Shown here: piece after piece, positions 8,329 through 17,657 of the stretch | Position numbering within the stretch: position 1 is the stretch's first letter | Layout of the letters: each line of letters begins with the position of its first letter | NCBI GenBank assembly: GCA_030158675.1 | Contig: JAOASL010000003.1 | Location: 1-64,000, forward strand | Source of the DNA: Burkholderiaceae bacterium | GTDB taxonomy: Bacteria; Pseudomonadota; Gammaproteobacteria; Burkholderiales; Burkholderiaceae_D | Length of the DNA: 64,000 nucleotides | Direction of reading: 5' to 3' | Notes under the pieces: generated by a model | What the model was told of the DNA's origin: nothing | Databases searched by the model: none | What the model saw: only the letters and a program-made list of their open reading frames with translations | Program-made: the position numbers and the translations under genes

Positions 8329-8450
8329 TCCGGGTCCGCGCATCGGGCTCGCCCGCTAACGGATTCACGCTGGTTCAGCGCAGCCGAATGACTCTGCGCC
8401 TCTGCGCCGCGCAGCCGGCTGCCTCGCCGTTTCTACTTGAGGAATGACCC

Positions 8451-8474
8451 CCCGGCCTACTTCCCGGCCTACTA
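8451..8474. repeat. 12-bp tandem duplication upstream of narK1
   Basis: CCCGGCCTACTT is followed immediately by CCCGGCCTACTA, two 12-bp units in tandem, 120-140 bases before the narK1 start. On the opposite strand each carries GGxAGTA, near the NarL heptamer pattern (AKRRGTA), so it could be a regulatory site. No good FNR/Anr box (TTGAT-N4-ATCAA) was found in the 265-base narL-narK1 gap. The rest of that gap holds no gene. Confidence 0.4.
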
Positions 8475-8593
8475 CCAAAGGATGAGCCGGCCCGCCTGAG
8501 CCTCCTCCTTTTTTCCAGGCCATCTCGTACCGACAGTGGATGTGCAGAAACTTGTTGCCCAACGAAACTACCGCAATGTTTCGAGGGGTAAAC

Positions 8594-9844
8594 ATGGAAA
8601 ACCAATTAGTCGATAGGCGCCACGCTTGGTCTGTGCTGATCGTCAGCACCATGGCGTTCACCGTCTGCTTCATGAGCTGGATGATGTTCGGCGTGATCGG
8701 TATCCCGATTAAAAAAATGCTGGACCTGAACGCCACGCAATTCGGCCTGCTGATGGCGATGCCGGTGCTCAGCGGCTCGCTGGTTCGGGTGCCACTGGGC
8801 CTGATGACTGATCGCTTCGGCGGTCGCGTCGTGCTGGCGGTGCTGATGGCGGTGACCATTCCTGCGGTCTGGATGATCGCCTATGCCACCACCTACTGGC
8901 AGTTCCTCGCAGGCGGTCTGCTGGTCGGTCTGGCCGGCGGCTCCTTCTCAGTCGGCACGCCATATGTCGCCCGCTGGTTCCCGAAAAAGCAGCAGGGAAT
9001 GGCCATGGGCGTCTTCGGTGCCGGCAATTCCGGCGCAGCGGTCAACAAGTTCATCGCTCCTGTGATCGTGGTCGGCCTGGGCTGGGCCATGGTGCCGCAG
9101 GTGTATGCGGCGATCATGGCGGGCGCGCTGATCCTGTTCTGGCTGTTCAGCCATCACAACCCGGCGCATCTGGTGTCGTCGTCGGTGCCGCTGCGCGAGC
9201 AACTGAAGGCACTGAAGAATCCGCAGGTCATCAAGTACTGCCAGTACTACAGCATCGTGTTCGGTGGTTACGTCGGCCTGTCGCTGTGGCTGGTGCAGTA
9301 CTACGTCGGCGAATACCAGCTGGACCTGCGTACGGCAGCACTGCTGGCCGCTTGCTTCTCGCTGCCGGGCGGCCTGTTGCGCGCGATCGGCGGCATCTTG
9401 TCCGACAAGTACGGCGCGCACCAGGTCACCTGGTGGGTCATGTGGGTCAGCTGGGTCTGCCTGTTCCTGCTGTCCTATCCGCAGACCAGCTTCACGGTGC
9501 TGACCGCCAATGGCCCGGCCAGCTTCGACATCGGCCTGAATGTATATGCCTTCACTGCGCTGGTCTTCGTGCTCGGCGTCTGCTGGGCGTTCGGCAAGGC
9601 CAGCGTGTTCAAGTACATCAGCGATGACTATCCGACCAACATCGGCGCCATCAGTGGCGTGGTCGGACTGGCTGGCGGCCTTGGCGGTTTCGTGCTGCCC
9701 ATCCTGTTCGGCGTGCTGATGGATATCACCGGTCTGCGTTCCTCCGCTTTCATGCTGCTGTACGGCGTGGTCTGGGTGTCGCTGATCTGGATGTACCGGA
9801 CCGAAGTCCGCAATACCCAAGTGCTCGGCACACATGCCGCCTGA
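8594..9844 (+). CDS. narK1: NarK1-type nitrate/proton symporter (MFS)
   Basis: 416 residues and about 12 TM helices, starting at ATG 8594 where GAGGGG lies seven bases upstream; the ORF-track start 54 bases earlier has no such site. The nitrate-signature region reads GGSFSVGTPYVARWFPKKQQ followed by GMAMGVFGAGNSGAAVNK, and the second half carries GVVGLAGGLGGFVLP. Such symporters bring nitrate into the cytoplasm for NarG, using proton motive force. It is the first gene of the plus-strand block narK1-narK2-narGHJI. The 21-base gap to narK2 suggests co-transcription. Confidence 0.9.
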   Translation: MENQLVDRRHAWSVLIVSTMAFTVCFMSWMMFGVIGIPIKKMLDLNATQFGLLMAMPVLSGSLVRVPLGLMTDRFGGRVVLAVLMAVTIPAVWMIAYATTYWQFLAGGLLVGLAGGSFSVGTPYVARWFPKKQQGMAMGVFGAGNSGAAVNKFIAPVIVVGLGWAMVPQVYAAIMAGALILFWLFSHHNPAHLVSSSVPLREQLKALKNPQVIKYCQYYSIVFGGYVGLSLWLVQYYVGEYQLDLRTAALLAACFSLPGGLLRAIGGILSDKYGAHQVTWWVMWVSWVCLFLLSYPQTSFTVLTANGPASFDIGLNVYAFTALVFVLGVCWAFGKASVFKYISDDYPTNIGAISGVVGLAGGLGGFVLPILFGVLMDITGLRSSAFMLLYGVVWVSLIWMYRTEVRNTQVLGTHAA

Positions 9845-9865
9845 AACTTCTGACGAGTCAATCTC

Positions 9866-11524
9866 ATGCACACTTCCAAGCTCAATTCCGGCATGGCCAC
9901 TGCGGTGCGTGCCGCCGGCGCCGACATCGACGACTGGCGTCCCGAAGACACGGCATTCTGGGAAAGCACCGGTAAGCAGATCGCTTATCGCAATCTGTGG
10001 ATCTCGATTCCGGCGCTGCTGTGCGGTTTCGCGATCTGGGGCATGTGGGGCATCATCACCGTGCAGATGCTGAACCTTGGCTTTCCGTTCACGCAGCCGC
10101 AGTTGTTCTCGCTGACCGCTATCGCCGGACTGGCCGGTGCGACGATGCGCATCCCCGCCTCGTTCCTCGTTCGCCTGTCGGGTGGCCGCAATACCATCTT
10201 CCTGACCACCGCGATGCTGCTCGCGCCGGCGCTGGGTACCGGCATCGTGCTGCAGCATCCGGAATGGCCGCTGTGGTCCTTCCAACTGATGGCCCTCTGG
10301 TCCGGCGTCGGCGGCGGCAATTTCGCCAGTTCAATGTCCAACATCGGCACCTTCTTTCCGAAGCGCCTGCAGGGAACGGCGCTGGGACTGAACGCCGGCC
10401 TCGGCAACTTCGGCGTGACCAGCATGCAGATTGTCATTCCGCTGGTGATGACGATGGGCCTGTTCGGCGCGCTCGGCGGTGAATCGATGACCCTGGTGAA
10501 GGACAGCGGCTGGATCTTCGGCAAGATCGCCGCCGGCACGCCCACCTGGATGCAGAACGCCGGCTTCGCCTGGGTGCTGTCGCTGGTGCCGCTGGCTGTG
10601 ATCTGCTTCTTCGGCATGAACAACCTGAAGACCGTGTCGCCCAGTATCGGTGGCACCATCCCGGCCTTCCTGAAAATCGTCTGGCTGTACACGCTGTCCT
10701 TCGTCCCCGCCGGCATCGGCCTGTACCTGTACCTGCCAACGCCGACCGGCCTGGGTCTGCTGAACATGTGGGTCGTCCTGCCGCTGATCATCGTCAGCAC
10801 GCTGATGGTGATGAAACTGACCGCGTTCGGCACGATGAAAGACCACCTCAGCGCGCAGTTTGCGATTTTCCGCAACAAGCACACCTGGGCGATGACAGCG
10901 CTGTACATCGTCACTTTTGGCTCTTTCATCGGCTTCTCGATGGCGCTGCCGCTGTCGATCACCGTGATCTTCGGCATCAGCCATGTGCCTGATGCGGCCG
11001 GCGTGCTGCAACACACGCTGAAAAACCCGAACGCGCCGTCTGCGCTGACCTATGCATGGATCGGCCCTTTCGTCGGCGCCGCCGTGCGCCCGGTCGGTGG
11101 CTGGATTGCAGACCGCGTCGGCGGCTCGGTGGTCACGCAGGTGATCTCGGCGGTGATGGCGGTCGCGTCGATCGCGGTCGGTTACGTGATGTTGCAGGCG
11201 TATGAATCCGCGACACCGGAAGCGTACTTCCCGGCGTTCATGGGTCTGTTCGTGCTGCTGTTCCTGGCCAGCGGCATCGGCAACGGCTCCACCTTTCGCA
11301 GCATCGCTTTCATCTTCGATCGCCAGCAGGCCGGCCCGGTGCTCGGCTGGACCTCGGCCGTGGCTGCCTATGGCGCCTTCATCGCGCCGGTGGTGATCGG
11401 CGACCAGATCAAGGCTGGCACGCCGCAGATTGCGATGTACGCATTTTCGATTTTCTACGCGCTGTGCCTGCTGTTGAACTGGTGGTTCTACCTGCGCGGC
11501 GGCGCGGAAATAAAAAATCCATAA
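9866..11524 (+). CDS. narK2: NarK2-type nitrate/nitrite antiporter (MFS), extended N-terminus and middle
   Basis: 552 residues, longer than the usual 460-480. The N-terminal approximately 45 polar residues (DDWRPEDTAFWESTGKQIAY) precede TM1. Signature motifs are NFASSMSNIGTFFPKRLQG, then LGLNAGLGNFGVTSMQ, and in the second half GIGNGSTFRSIAFIF, as in nitrate/nitrite antiporters of the NarK2 type. A large insertion sits around residues 200-300. It likely exchanges incoming nitrate for the nitrite produced by NarGHI, complementing NarK1. Many betaproteobacteria and Paracoccus carry the two modules in series or fused; here they are separate genes with 21 bases between. Confidence 0.9.
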   Translation: MHTSKLNSGMATAVRAAGADIDDWRPEDTAFWESTGKQIAYRNLWISIPALLCGFAIWGMWGIITVQMLNLGFPFTQPQLFSLTAIAGLAGATMRIPASFLVRLSGGRNTIFLTTAMLLAPALGTGIVLQHPEWPLWSFQLMALWSGVGGGNFASSMSNIGTFFPKRLQGTALGLNAGLGNFGVTSMQIVIPLVMTMGLFGALGGESMTLVKDSGWIFGKIAAGTPTWMQNAGFAWVLSLVPLAVICFFGMNNLKTVSPSIGGTIPAFLKIVWLYTLSFVPAGIGLYLYLPTPTGLGLLNMWVVLPLIIVSTLMVMKLTAFGTMKDHLSAQFAIFRNKHTWAMTALYIVTFGSFIGFSMALPLSITVIFGISHVPDAAGVLQHTLKNPNAPSALTYAWIGPFVGAAVRPVGGWIADRVGGSVVTQVISAVMAVASIAVGYVMLQAYESATPEAYFPAFMGLFVLLFLASGIGNGSTFRSIAFIFDRQQAGPVLGWTSAVAAYGAFIAPVVIGDQIKAGTPQIAMYAFSIFYALCLLLNWWFYLRGGAEIKNP

Positions 11525-11602
11525 AGACATAAAGAACAAAAGAAAGACTGAACTTCGCTGTCACCGCCGGCGCAATGCACCGGCACCCGAATGGAGAAAC
11601 AC

Positions 11603-14600
11603 ATGAGCCACACGCTCGACAGACTGACCTATTTCACCCGGCCGCGCGAGAGCTTCTCCGGCGGCCATGGCCAGACCACCGGCGAGGACCGCACCTGGGA
11701 AGACGCCTATCGTAATCGCTGGTCGCATGACAAGATCGTGCGCAGCACGCACGGCGTGAACTGCACCGGCTCCTGCTCATGGAAGATCTATGTGAAGGGC
11801 GGCATCGTCACTTGGGAGACGCAGCAGACCGACTATCCGCGCACCCGTGCCGACCTGCCGAACCATGAGCCGCGTGGCTGTGCGCGCGGCGCGTCTTACT
11901 CGTGGTACTTGTACAGCGCCAATCGCGTGAAGTACCCGATGATTCGCGCGCGCCTGCTGAAGCACTGGCGTGCCGCGCTGGCGACCGCGAAGTCGCCGGT
12001 CGATGCGTGGGCCAACATCGTCGAGAACGCCGACGCGCGCGCCGAATGGCAGAAGCAGCGCGGCTTGGGCGGTTTCGTGCGCAGCAACTGGGAAGAAGTG
12101 AACCAGCTGATCGCCAGCGCCAACGTTTATACGATCAAGAAATATGGCGCCGACCGCATCATCGGCTTTTCGCCGATTCCGGCAATGTCGATGATCAGCT
12201 ACGCGGCGGGCAGTCGCTATCTGTCGCTGATCGGCGGCGTCTGCATGAGCTTCTATGACTGGTACTGCGACTTGCCGCCGGCGTCGCCGCAGGTGTGGGG
12301 CGAGCAGACCGACGTGCCCGAGTCGGCCGACTGGTACAACTCGACCTACCTGATCGCCTGGGGCTCGAACGTGCCGCAGACTCGCACACCGGACGCGCAC
12401 TTCTTCACCGAAGTCCGTTACAAGGGCGCCAAGACCGTCGCGATCACGCCCGACTATTCGGAAGTGGCGAAGCTGGCCGACCTGTGGATGCATCCGAAGC
12501 AGGGCACTGATGCGGCCGTCGCGATGGCGATGGGCCATGTGATTCTGAAGGAATTTTATTTCGACAAGCGCAGCGCGTACTTTGATGACTATGTGCGCCG
12601 TTACACCGACATGCCGAACCTGGTGCGGCTGGAAGAACGCACCCTGGCCGACGGCCGCAAGGTGATGGTGCCCGGCCAGTACCTGCGCGCCAGCGATTTC
12701 AACGGCAAGCTCGGCCAGGACAATAATCCCGAATGGAAGACCGTCGCGCTCGACCAGCACGACAAGGTGGTGCTGCCAAACGGCTCGATCGGTTTCCGCT
12801 GGGGTGCGGAACAGCGTGCCGACCTCGGCAAGTGGAACCTCGAGGACAAGGAAGCGCGCCACGGCGACGCCGTGAAGCTGAAGCTGTCGCTGATGGAAGG
12901 CGAAGGCAGTGCCTATGAAGTCGGCGAAGTCGCGTTCCCGTACTTCGGCGGCGTGGAATCGCCCGGTTTCGATGCCAACCCACAAGGGCAGGCACAAGAT
13001 GGCGTGCTGGTGCGCAAAGTTCCGGTGCGGCGCATTCGCCTCGGCAAGCAGGGCGACGAGCGTTATGCGCTGGTGGCTACCGTGTTTGACCTGACGGCGG
13101 CGAACTATGGCGTCGCACGCGGGCTGCCCGGCGAGAATCCGGCCGCCAGCTATGACGACGATACGCCGTATACGCCGGCCTGGCAGGAGAAGATCACCGG
13201 GGTCAAGCGTGACCAGGTGATTGCGGTTGCGCGTCAGTTTGCCGACAACGCCGACAAGACCCGCGGCAAGTCGATGGTGATTATCGGCGCGGCGATGAAC
13301 CACTGGTACCACTGCGACATGAATTACCGCGGCATCATCAACATGCTGATGATGTGCGGCTGTATCGGCCAGAGCGGCGGCGGCTGGGCGCATTACGTCG
13401 GTCAGGAAAAGCTGCGCCCGCAAACCGGCTGGACCGCACTGGCGTTTGCGCTCGACTGGGTACGTCCGCCGCGTCAGCAGAACAGCACCAGCTTCTTCTA
13501 CGCGCACACTGACCAGTGGCGTTACGAAAAACTCGGCGTCGAAGAGATCCTGTCACCGCTGGCTGACAAGGCCAGGTTCGGCGGCAGCCTGATCGATTAC
13601 AACGTGCGCGCCGAGCGCATGGGCTGGCTGCCGTCCGCGCCGCAGCTGCAGACCCATCCGATGCAGGTGGTGCGCGATGCGCAGGACGCCGGCATCGATC
13701 CGAAGGACTACGCAGTCAAGGCGCTGAAGGATGGCTCACTGAAGATGAGCTGCGAAGACCCGGATAATCCGCTGAACTGGCCGCGCAATATGTTTGTCTG
13801 GCGTTCCAACATCCTCGGCTCCAGCGGCAAGGGCCATGAGTATTTCCTCAAGCATCTGCTCGGCACCACGCACGGCGTGCAGGGCAAGGACCTCGGCGAC
13901 GACGACGCCAGACCGGCTGAAGTGACATGGCATCACGAGGCGCCCGAAGGCAAGCTCGACCTGCTGGTCACACTGGATTTCCGCATGAGCACCACCTGCC
14001 TGTACTCGGACATCGTGCTGCCGACCGCCACCTGGTATGAGAAGAACGATCTTAATACCAGCGACATGCATCCGTTCATCCATCCGCTGTCGACTGCGGT
14101 CGATCCGGCATGGCAGGCGAAGAGCGACTGGGAAATTTATAAAGGTTTTGCACAAGCCTTCAGCACAGTCTGCGTCGGCCACCTCGGCGTCGAGAAGGAA
14201 TTGATGCTGACGCCGCTGATGCATGACACCCCGGCCGAGCTGGCGCAGCCGTTCGGCGTGGCCGAATGGAAGAAGGGCGAATGTGACCTGATCCCGGGCA
14301 AGACCGCGCCACAAATGACGGTGGTCGAGCGCGACTATCCGAACACTTATCAGCGTTTCACCGCTCTCGGTCCGCTGCTGGCCAAGGCTGGCAACGGTGG
14401 CAAGGGCATCGGCTGGAACACGGTCGATGAAGTGCATCAGCTGGCTGAACTGAACGGCAAGGTGCATGCGGAAGGCGTGACCCAGGGCATGCCGAAAATC
14501 GAGACTGACATCGACGCCTGCGAAGTGGTGCTGCAACTGGCGCCGGAAACCAATGGCCATGTGGCAGTCAAGGCCTGGGAGGCGCTCGGCAAGCAGACCG

Positions 14601-15397
14601 GTCGTGACCATACGCACCTCGCACTGCATCGCGAGGACGAGAAGATCCGCTTCCGCGATATTCAGGCGCAGCCGCGCAAGATCATTTCGTCACCGACCTG
14701 GTCGGGTCTGGAGAGCGAGAAGGTGTCGTACAACGCCGGCTATACCAACGTGCATGAATTTATCCCCTGGCGCACGCTGACTGGCCGTCAACAGTTCTAT
14801 CTCGACCATCCGTGGATGGCCGCGTTTGGCGAAGGTTTCTCGAGCTATCGCCCGCCGGTGGACCTGAAGACAGTCAACGAAATGATCGATCGCAAGCCGA
14901 ATGGCCACACCGAGATCTCGCTGAATTTCATCACGCCGCACCAGAAGTGGGGCATTCACAGCACCTACAGCGACAACCTGCACATGCTGACGCTGAACCG
15001 CGGCGGTCCGGTGATCTGGCTGTCCGAGGATGACGCGAAGAGCGCCGGCATTGTCGACAACGACTGGGTCGAACTGTTCAATACGAACGGTGCGATCGCG
15101 GCGCGCGCGGTGGTCAGCCAGCGCGTGAAGAACGGCATGGTGATGATGTATCACGCGCAGGAAAAGACCATCAACACGCCGGGCTCGGAGATCACGAACA
15201 CACGCGGCGGCATCCACAACTCGGTGACGCGCATCGTCACCAAGCCCACGCACATGATCGGCGGCTACGCGCAGTTCAGCTATGGCTTCAACTATTACGG
15301 AACGATCGGCACCAATCGCGATGAGTTCGTCATCGTGCGCAAGATGCGCAAGATCGACTGGTTGGACGGTGAATCCGCCGCCACCGTGCAGGCCTGA
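11603..15397 (+). CDS. narG: respiratory nitrate reductase alpha subunit NarG
   Basis: 1264 residues from ATG 11603. The upstream ATG at 11591 overlaps the GGAG that serves as ribosome binding site, so the downstream one is preferred. The FS0 [4Fe-4S] ligands are visible as STHGVNCTGSCSW and PRGCARG (His 50, Cys 54, Cys 58, Cys 93). The molybdenum-ligand region reads MSFYDWYCDLPPASPQVWG, where an Asp coordinates Mo. Length matches E. coli NarG (about 1247). It is the cytoplasmic membrane-bound catalytic subunit reducing nitrate to nitrite with a bis-MGD cofactor. Electrons arrive from NarH and NarI, encoded just downstream, and NarJ assists cofactor insertion. Confidence 0.98.
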   Translation: MSHTLDRLTYFTRPRESFSGGHGQTTGEDRTWEDAYRNRWSHDKIVRSTHGVNCTGSCSWKIYVKGGIVTWETQQTDYPRTRADLPNHEPRGCARGASYSWYLYSANRVKYPMIRARLLKHWRAALATAKSPVDAWANIVENADARAEWQKQRGLGGFVRSNWEEVNQLIASANVYTIKKYGADRIIGFSPIPAMSMISYAAGSRYLSLIGGVCMSFYDWYCDLPPASPQVWGEQTDVPESADWYNSTYLIAWGSNVPQTRTPDAHFFTEVRYKGAKTVAITPDYSEVAKLADLWMHPKQGTDAAVAMAMGHVILKEFYFDKRSAYFDDYVRRYTDMPNLVRLEERTLADGRKVMVPGQYLRASDFNGKLGQDNNPEWKTVALDQHDKVVLPNGSIGFRWGAEQRADLGKWNLEDKEARHGDAVKLKLSLMEGEGSAYEVGEVAFPYFGGVESPGFDANPQGQAQDGVLVRKVPVRRIRLGKQGDERYALVATVFDLTAANYGVARGLPGENPAASYDDDTPYTPAWQEKITGVKRDQVIAVARQFADNADKTRGKSMVIIGAAMNHWYHCDMNYRGIINMLMMCGCIGQSGGGWAHYVGQEKLRPQTGWTALAFALDWVRPPRQQNSTSFFYAHTDQWRYEKLGVEEILSPLADKARFGGSLIDYNVRAERMGWLPSAPQLQTHPMQVVRDAQDAGIDPKDYAVKALKDGSLKMSCEDPDNPLNWPRNMFVWRSNILGSSGKGHEYFLKHLLGTTHGVQGKDLGDDDARPAEVTWHHEAPEGKLDLLVTLDFRMSTTCLYSDIVLPTATWYEKNDLNTSDMHPFIHPLSTAVDPAWQAKSDWEIYKGFAQAFSTVCVGHLGVEKELMLTPLMHDTPAELAQPFGVAEWKKGECDLIPGKTAPQMTVVERDYPNTYQRFTALGPLLAKAGNGGKGIGWNTVDEVHQLAELNGKVHAEGVTQGMPKIETDIDACEVVLQLAPETNGHVAVKAWEALGKQTGRDHTHLALHREDEKIRFRDIQAQPRKIISSPTWSGLESEKVSYNAGYTNVHEFIPWRTLTGRQQFYLDHPWMAAFGEGFSSYRPPVDLKTVNEMIDRKPNGHTEISLNFITPHQKWGIHSTYSDNLHMLTLNRGGPVIWLSEDDAKSAGIVDNDWVELFNTNGAIAARAVVSQRVKNGMVMMYHAQEKTINTPGSEITNTRGGIHNSVTRIVTKPTHMIGGYAQFSYGFNYYGTIGTNRDEFVIVRKMRKIDWLDGESAATVQA

Positions 15398-15438
15398 CGC
15401 ATCGGCAGCAATACAGCAGAAATACAGGAGAGATACCC

Positions 15439-16971
15439 ATGAAAGTTCGCGCACAGATCGGTATGGTGCTGAACCTTGACAAGTGCATCGGCTGCCATAC
15501 CTGCTCGGTCACTTGCAAAAACGTCTGGACCAGTCGTCCCGGCGTTGAATACGCGTGGTTCAACAACGTTGAAACCAAGCCCGGCATCGGCTACCCGAAG
15601 GACTGGGAGAATCAGGATCGCTGGAACGGCGGCTGGATTCGCAAGTCCGACGGCAGCATCGTGCCCAAGCAGGGCGGCAAGTGGAAGCTGTTGATGAACA
15701 TCTTCGCCAACCCGAACCTGCCGCAGATTGACGACTACTACGAGCCGTTTACCTTCGACTATGAACACCTGCAGGGTGCGCCGGAATCGAAGGCCGCGCC
15801 GACTGCGCGTCCGCGCAGCCTGATCACCGGCAAGCGCATGGAGAAGATCGAATGGGGCCCGAACTGGGAAGAGATCCTCGGTGGCGAATTTTCCAAGCGC
15901 AGCAAGGACCAGAACCTGGCGAACTTCGAGCAGGTGCAGAAGGACATGGTCGGCCAGTTCGAGAACACCTTCATGATGTACCTGCCGCGCCTGTGCGAGC
16001 ACTGCCTGAACCCGGCCTGCGTCGCCTCCTGTCCGTCCGGTTCGATCTACAAGCGCGAGGACGATGGCATCGTGCTGATCGATCAGGACAAGTGCCGCGG
16101 CTGGCGCATGTGCGTGTCGGCTTGCCCGTACAAGAAGATTTATTACAACTGGCAGAGCGGCAAGGCCGAGAAGTGCGTGTTCTGCTATCCGCGCATTGAG
16201 GCCGGCCAGCCGACTGTTTGCTCGGAAACTTGCGTCGGACGTATCCGCTATCTCGGCGTGGTGCTGTATGACGCCGACCGCATCGCCGAAGCCGCCAGCA
16301 CCGAAAACGAGAAAGACCTGTATCAGGCCCAGCTCGACATCTTCCTCGACCCGAACGATCCGAAGGTGATCGAGCAGGCGCGCAAGGACGGCATCCCCGA
16401 GTCGTGGCTGGAAGGCGCGCGCAAGAGCCCGGTGTACAAGATGGCGATTGACTGGAAGGTCGCGCTGCCGCTGCATCCGGAATACCGCACGCTGCCGATG
16501 GTCTGGTATGTGCCGCCGCTGTCGCCGATCACAGCCGCCGCGAACGCCGGCCATGTCGGCGCCAATGGCGAATTGCCCGACATCGCGCAGATGCGCATTC
16601 CGGTCCAGTATCTCGCGAATCTGCTGACGGCCGGCGACACCGCGCCGGTGACGCGTGCGCTTGAGCGGATGCTGGCGATGCGCGCATTCCAGCGCGGCCG
16701 CCATGTCGATGGCATTGAAAACCACGCGGTGCTGGAACAGACCGGCCTGACCGTCGCCGAAGTCGAAGAGATGTATCAGGTGATGGCGATCGCGAATTAT
16801 GAAGACCGTTTCGTGATCCCCAGCTCGCACCGCGAGTACGCAGAAAATGCGTTCGACCTGCGTGGCGGTTGCGGCTTCTCGTTCGGCAATGGCTGCTCCG
16901 ATGGCCAGTCCGACGCCAGCCTGTTCGGCACGCAGAAGCGCCGCACCATCCCGATCCAGTCCGCCGTCTGA
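15439..16971 (+). CDS. narH: respiratory nitrate reductase beta subunit NarH
   Basis: 510 residues; start ATG 15439 follows GGAGAGA. Four ferredoxin-type cysteine groups are visible: CIGCHTCSVTCKNVW, CEHCLNPACVASCP, CRGWRMCVSACPYKK and CVFCYPRIEAGQPTVCSETC. The Trp in CRGWRMC replaces one cysteine and marks the [3Fe-4S] site, as in known NarH. It relays electrons from the NarI hemes to the FS0 cluster of NarG. It lies 41 bases after narG and 11 before narJ, clearly in the same operon. Confidence 0.98.
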   Translation: MKVRAQIGMVLNLDKCIGCHTCSVTCKNVWTSRPGVEYAWFNNVETKPGIGYPKDWENQDRWNGGWIRKSDGSIVPKQGGKWKLLMNIFANPNLPQIDDYYEPFTFDYEHLQGAPESKAAPTARPRSLITGKRMEKIEWGPNWEEILGGEFSKRSKDQNLANFEQVQKDMVGQFENTFMMYLPRLCEHCLNPACVASCPSGSIYKREDDGIVLIDQDKCRGWRMCVSACPYKKIYYNWQSGKAEKCVFCYPRIEAGQPTVCSETCVGRIRYLGVVLYDADRIAEAASTENEKDLYQAQLDIFLDPNDPKVIEQARKDGIPESWLEGARKSPVYKMAIDWKVALPLHPEYRTLPMVWYVPPLSPITAAANAGHVGANGELPDIAQMRIPVQYLANLLTAGDTAPVTRALERMLAMRAFQRGRHVDGIENHAVLEQTGLTVAEVEEMYQVMAIANYEDRFVIPSSHREYAENAFDLRGGCGFSFGNGCSDGQSDASLFGTQKRRTIPIQSAV

Positions 16972-16982
16972 AGGAGCCACGA

Positions 16983-17657
16983 ATGACACACAATCGCTAT
17001 ACCTTGCGCTCGCTGGCCCGGCTGCTAGCCTATCCTGATGCGGCGATGCGGGCCGGGCTCGGCGACCTGCCGTCCGCAGTCGATGAAGAGGCCGCGCTGC
17101 CGGCCGCGCGCCGCGCCGAACTGAAGGCACTGATTCAGGAGCTGCTGCGCCTTGATCAAATCGAGGCCGAGTCGCGCTACGTTGAAACCTTCGACCGTGG
17201 CCGCGCGACTTCGCTGCACCTGTTCGAGCATGTGCACGGCGATTCTCGCGACCGCGGCCCGGCCATGGTCGACCTGACGCAGACCTACGAAAAGGCCGGC
17301 CTGCTGATGGCGCCGGAAGAGTTGCCGGATCATCTGTGCGTGGTGCTGGAGTTCGCGTCGACACAGCCGCCGGCGATCGCCACGGCGTTTCTCGGCGAGC
17401 TCGCGCACATTCTGAATACGGTGTTCAGTGCGTTGCTCAAGCGCGAGAGCCCGTACGCATCGGTGCTGGCGGCCGTACTCGAACTGGCCGGCGAGACCGC
17501 GCAGGCGGTACCGTTCACCGCCGACGAAGCGCTCGACGACAGCTGGCAGGAGCCGGAGCCGTTTGATGGCTGCAGCTCGCGAGGCCAGTCGCGTCCCGGA
17601 CAGCCGCAGCCGATCCACATCGTCCGCAAACCTACTTCTCCGGGAGCTCAGGCATGA
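16983..17657 (+). CDS. narJ: nitrate reductase assembly chaperone NarJ
   Basis: 224 residues from ATG 16983, preceded by GAAGGAG eight bases upstream; the longer ORF-track start lies inside narH. It is an all-helical TorD/NarJ-type protein with LRSLARLLAYPD at the N-terminus and YVETFDRGRATSLHLFEHVH and GDSRDRGPAM in the middle, the conserved NarJ core. It is a cytoplasmic chaperone that keeps NarGH competent for molybdenum-cofactor and heme insertion and is not part of the mature enzyme. The Gly/Gln/Pro-rich tail (about 200-224) is poorly structured. The stop overlaps the narI start in ATGA. Confidence 0.95.
   Translation: MTHNRYTLRSLARLLAYPDAAMRAGLGDLPSAVDEEAALPAARRAELKALIQELLRLDQIEAESRYVETFDRGRATSLHLFEHVHGDSRDRGPAMVDLTQTYEKAGLLMAPEELPDHLCVVLEFASTQPPAIATAFLGELAHILNTVFSALLKRESPYASVLAAVLELAGETAQAVPFTADEALDDSWQEPEPFDGCSSRGQSRPGQPQPIHIVRKPTSPGAQA

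Noticed and set aside
8480-8594. FNR/Anr box upstream of narK1
   Set aside because: TTGTTGCCCAACGA near 8551 looked similar, but the two half-sites are too close together to fit TTGAT-N4-ATCAA.
8948-10285. 445-residue minus-strand ORF opposite narK1/narK2
   Set aside because: A Gln/His/Arg-rich shadow of two membrane-protein genes; it spans their intergenic gap without any motif.
10331-11539. 402-residue minus-strand ORF opposite narK2
   Set aside because: Same reasoning: the hydrophobic codons of a transporter read backwards give His/Arg/Asp/Gln-rich text.
11777-13507. 576-residue minus-strand ORF opposite narG
   Set aside because: It lies entirely within narG, whose metal-ligand motifs are clear. 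The translation is rich in Arg/His/Ala without motifs, typical of antisense frames in high-GC DNA.
15295-17364. 689-residue minus-strand ORF opposite narH and narJ
   Set aside because: Covers several real genes and their junctions; no ribosome binding site or recognisable domain; composition is that of a shadow frame.
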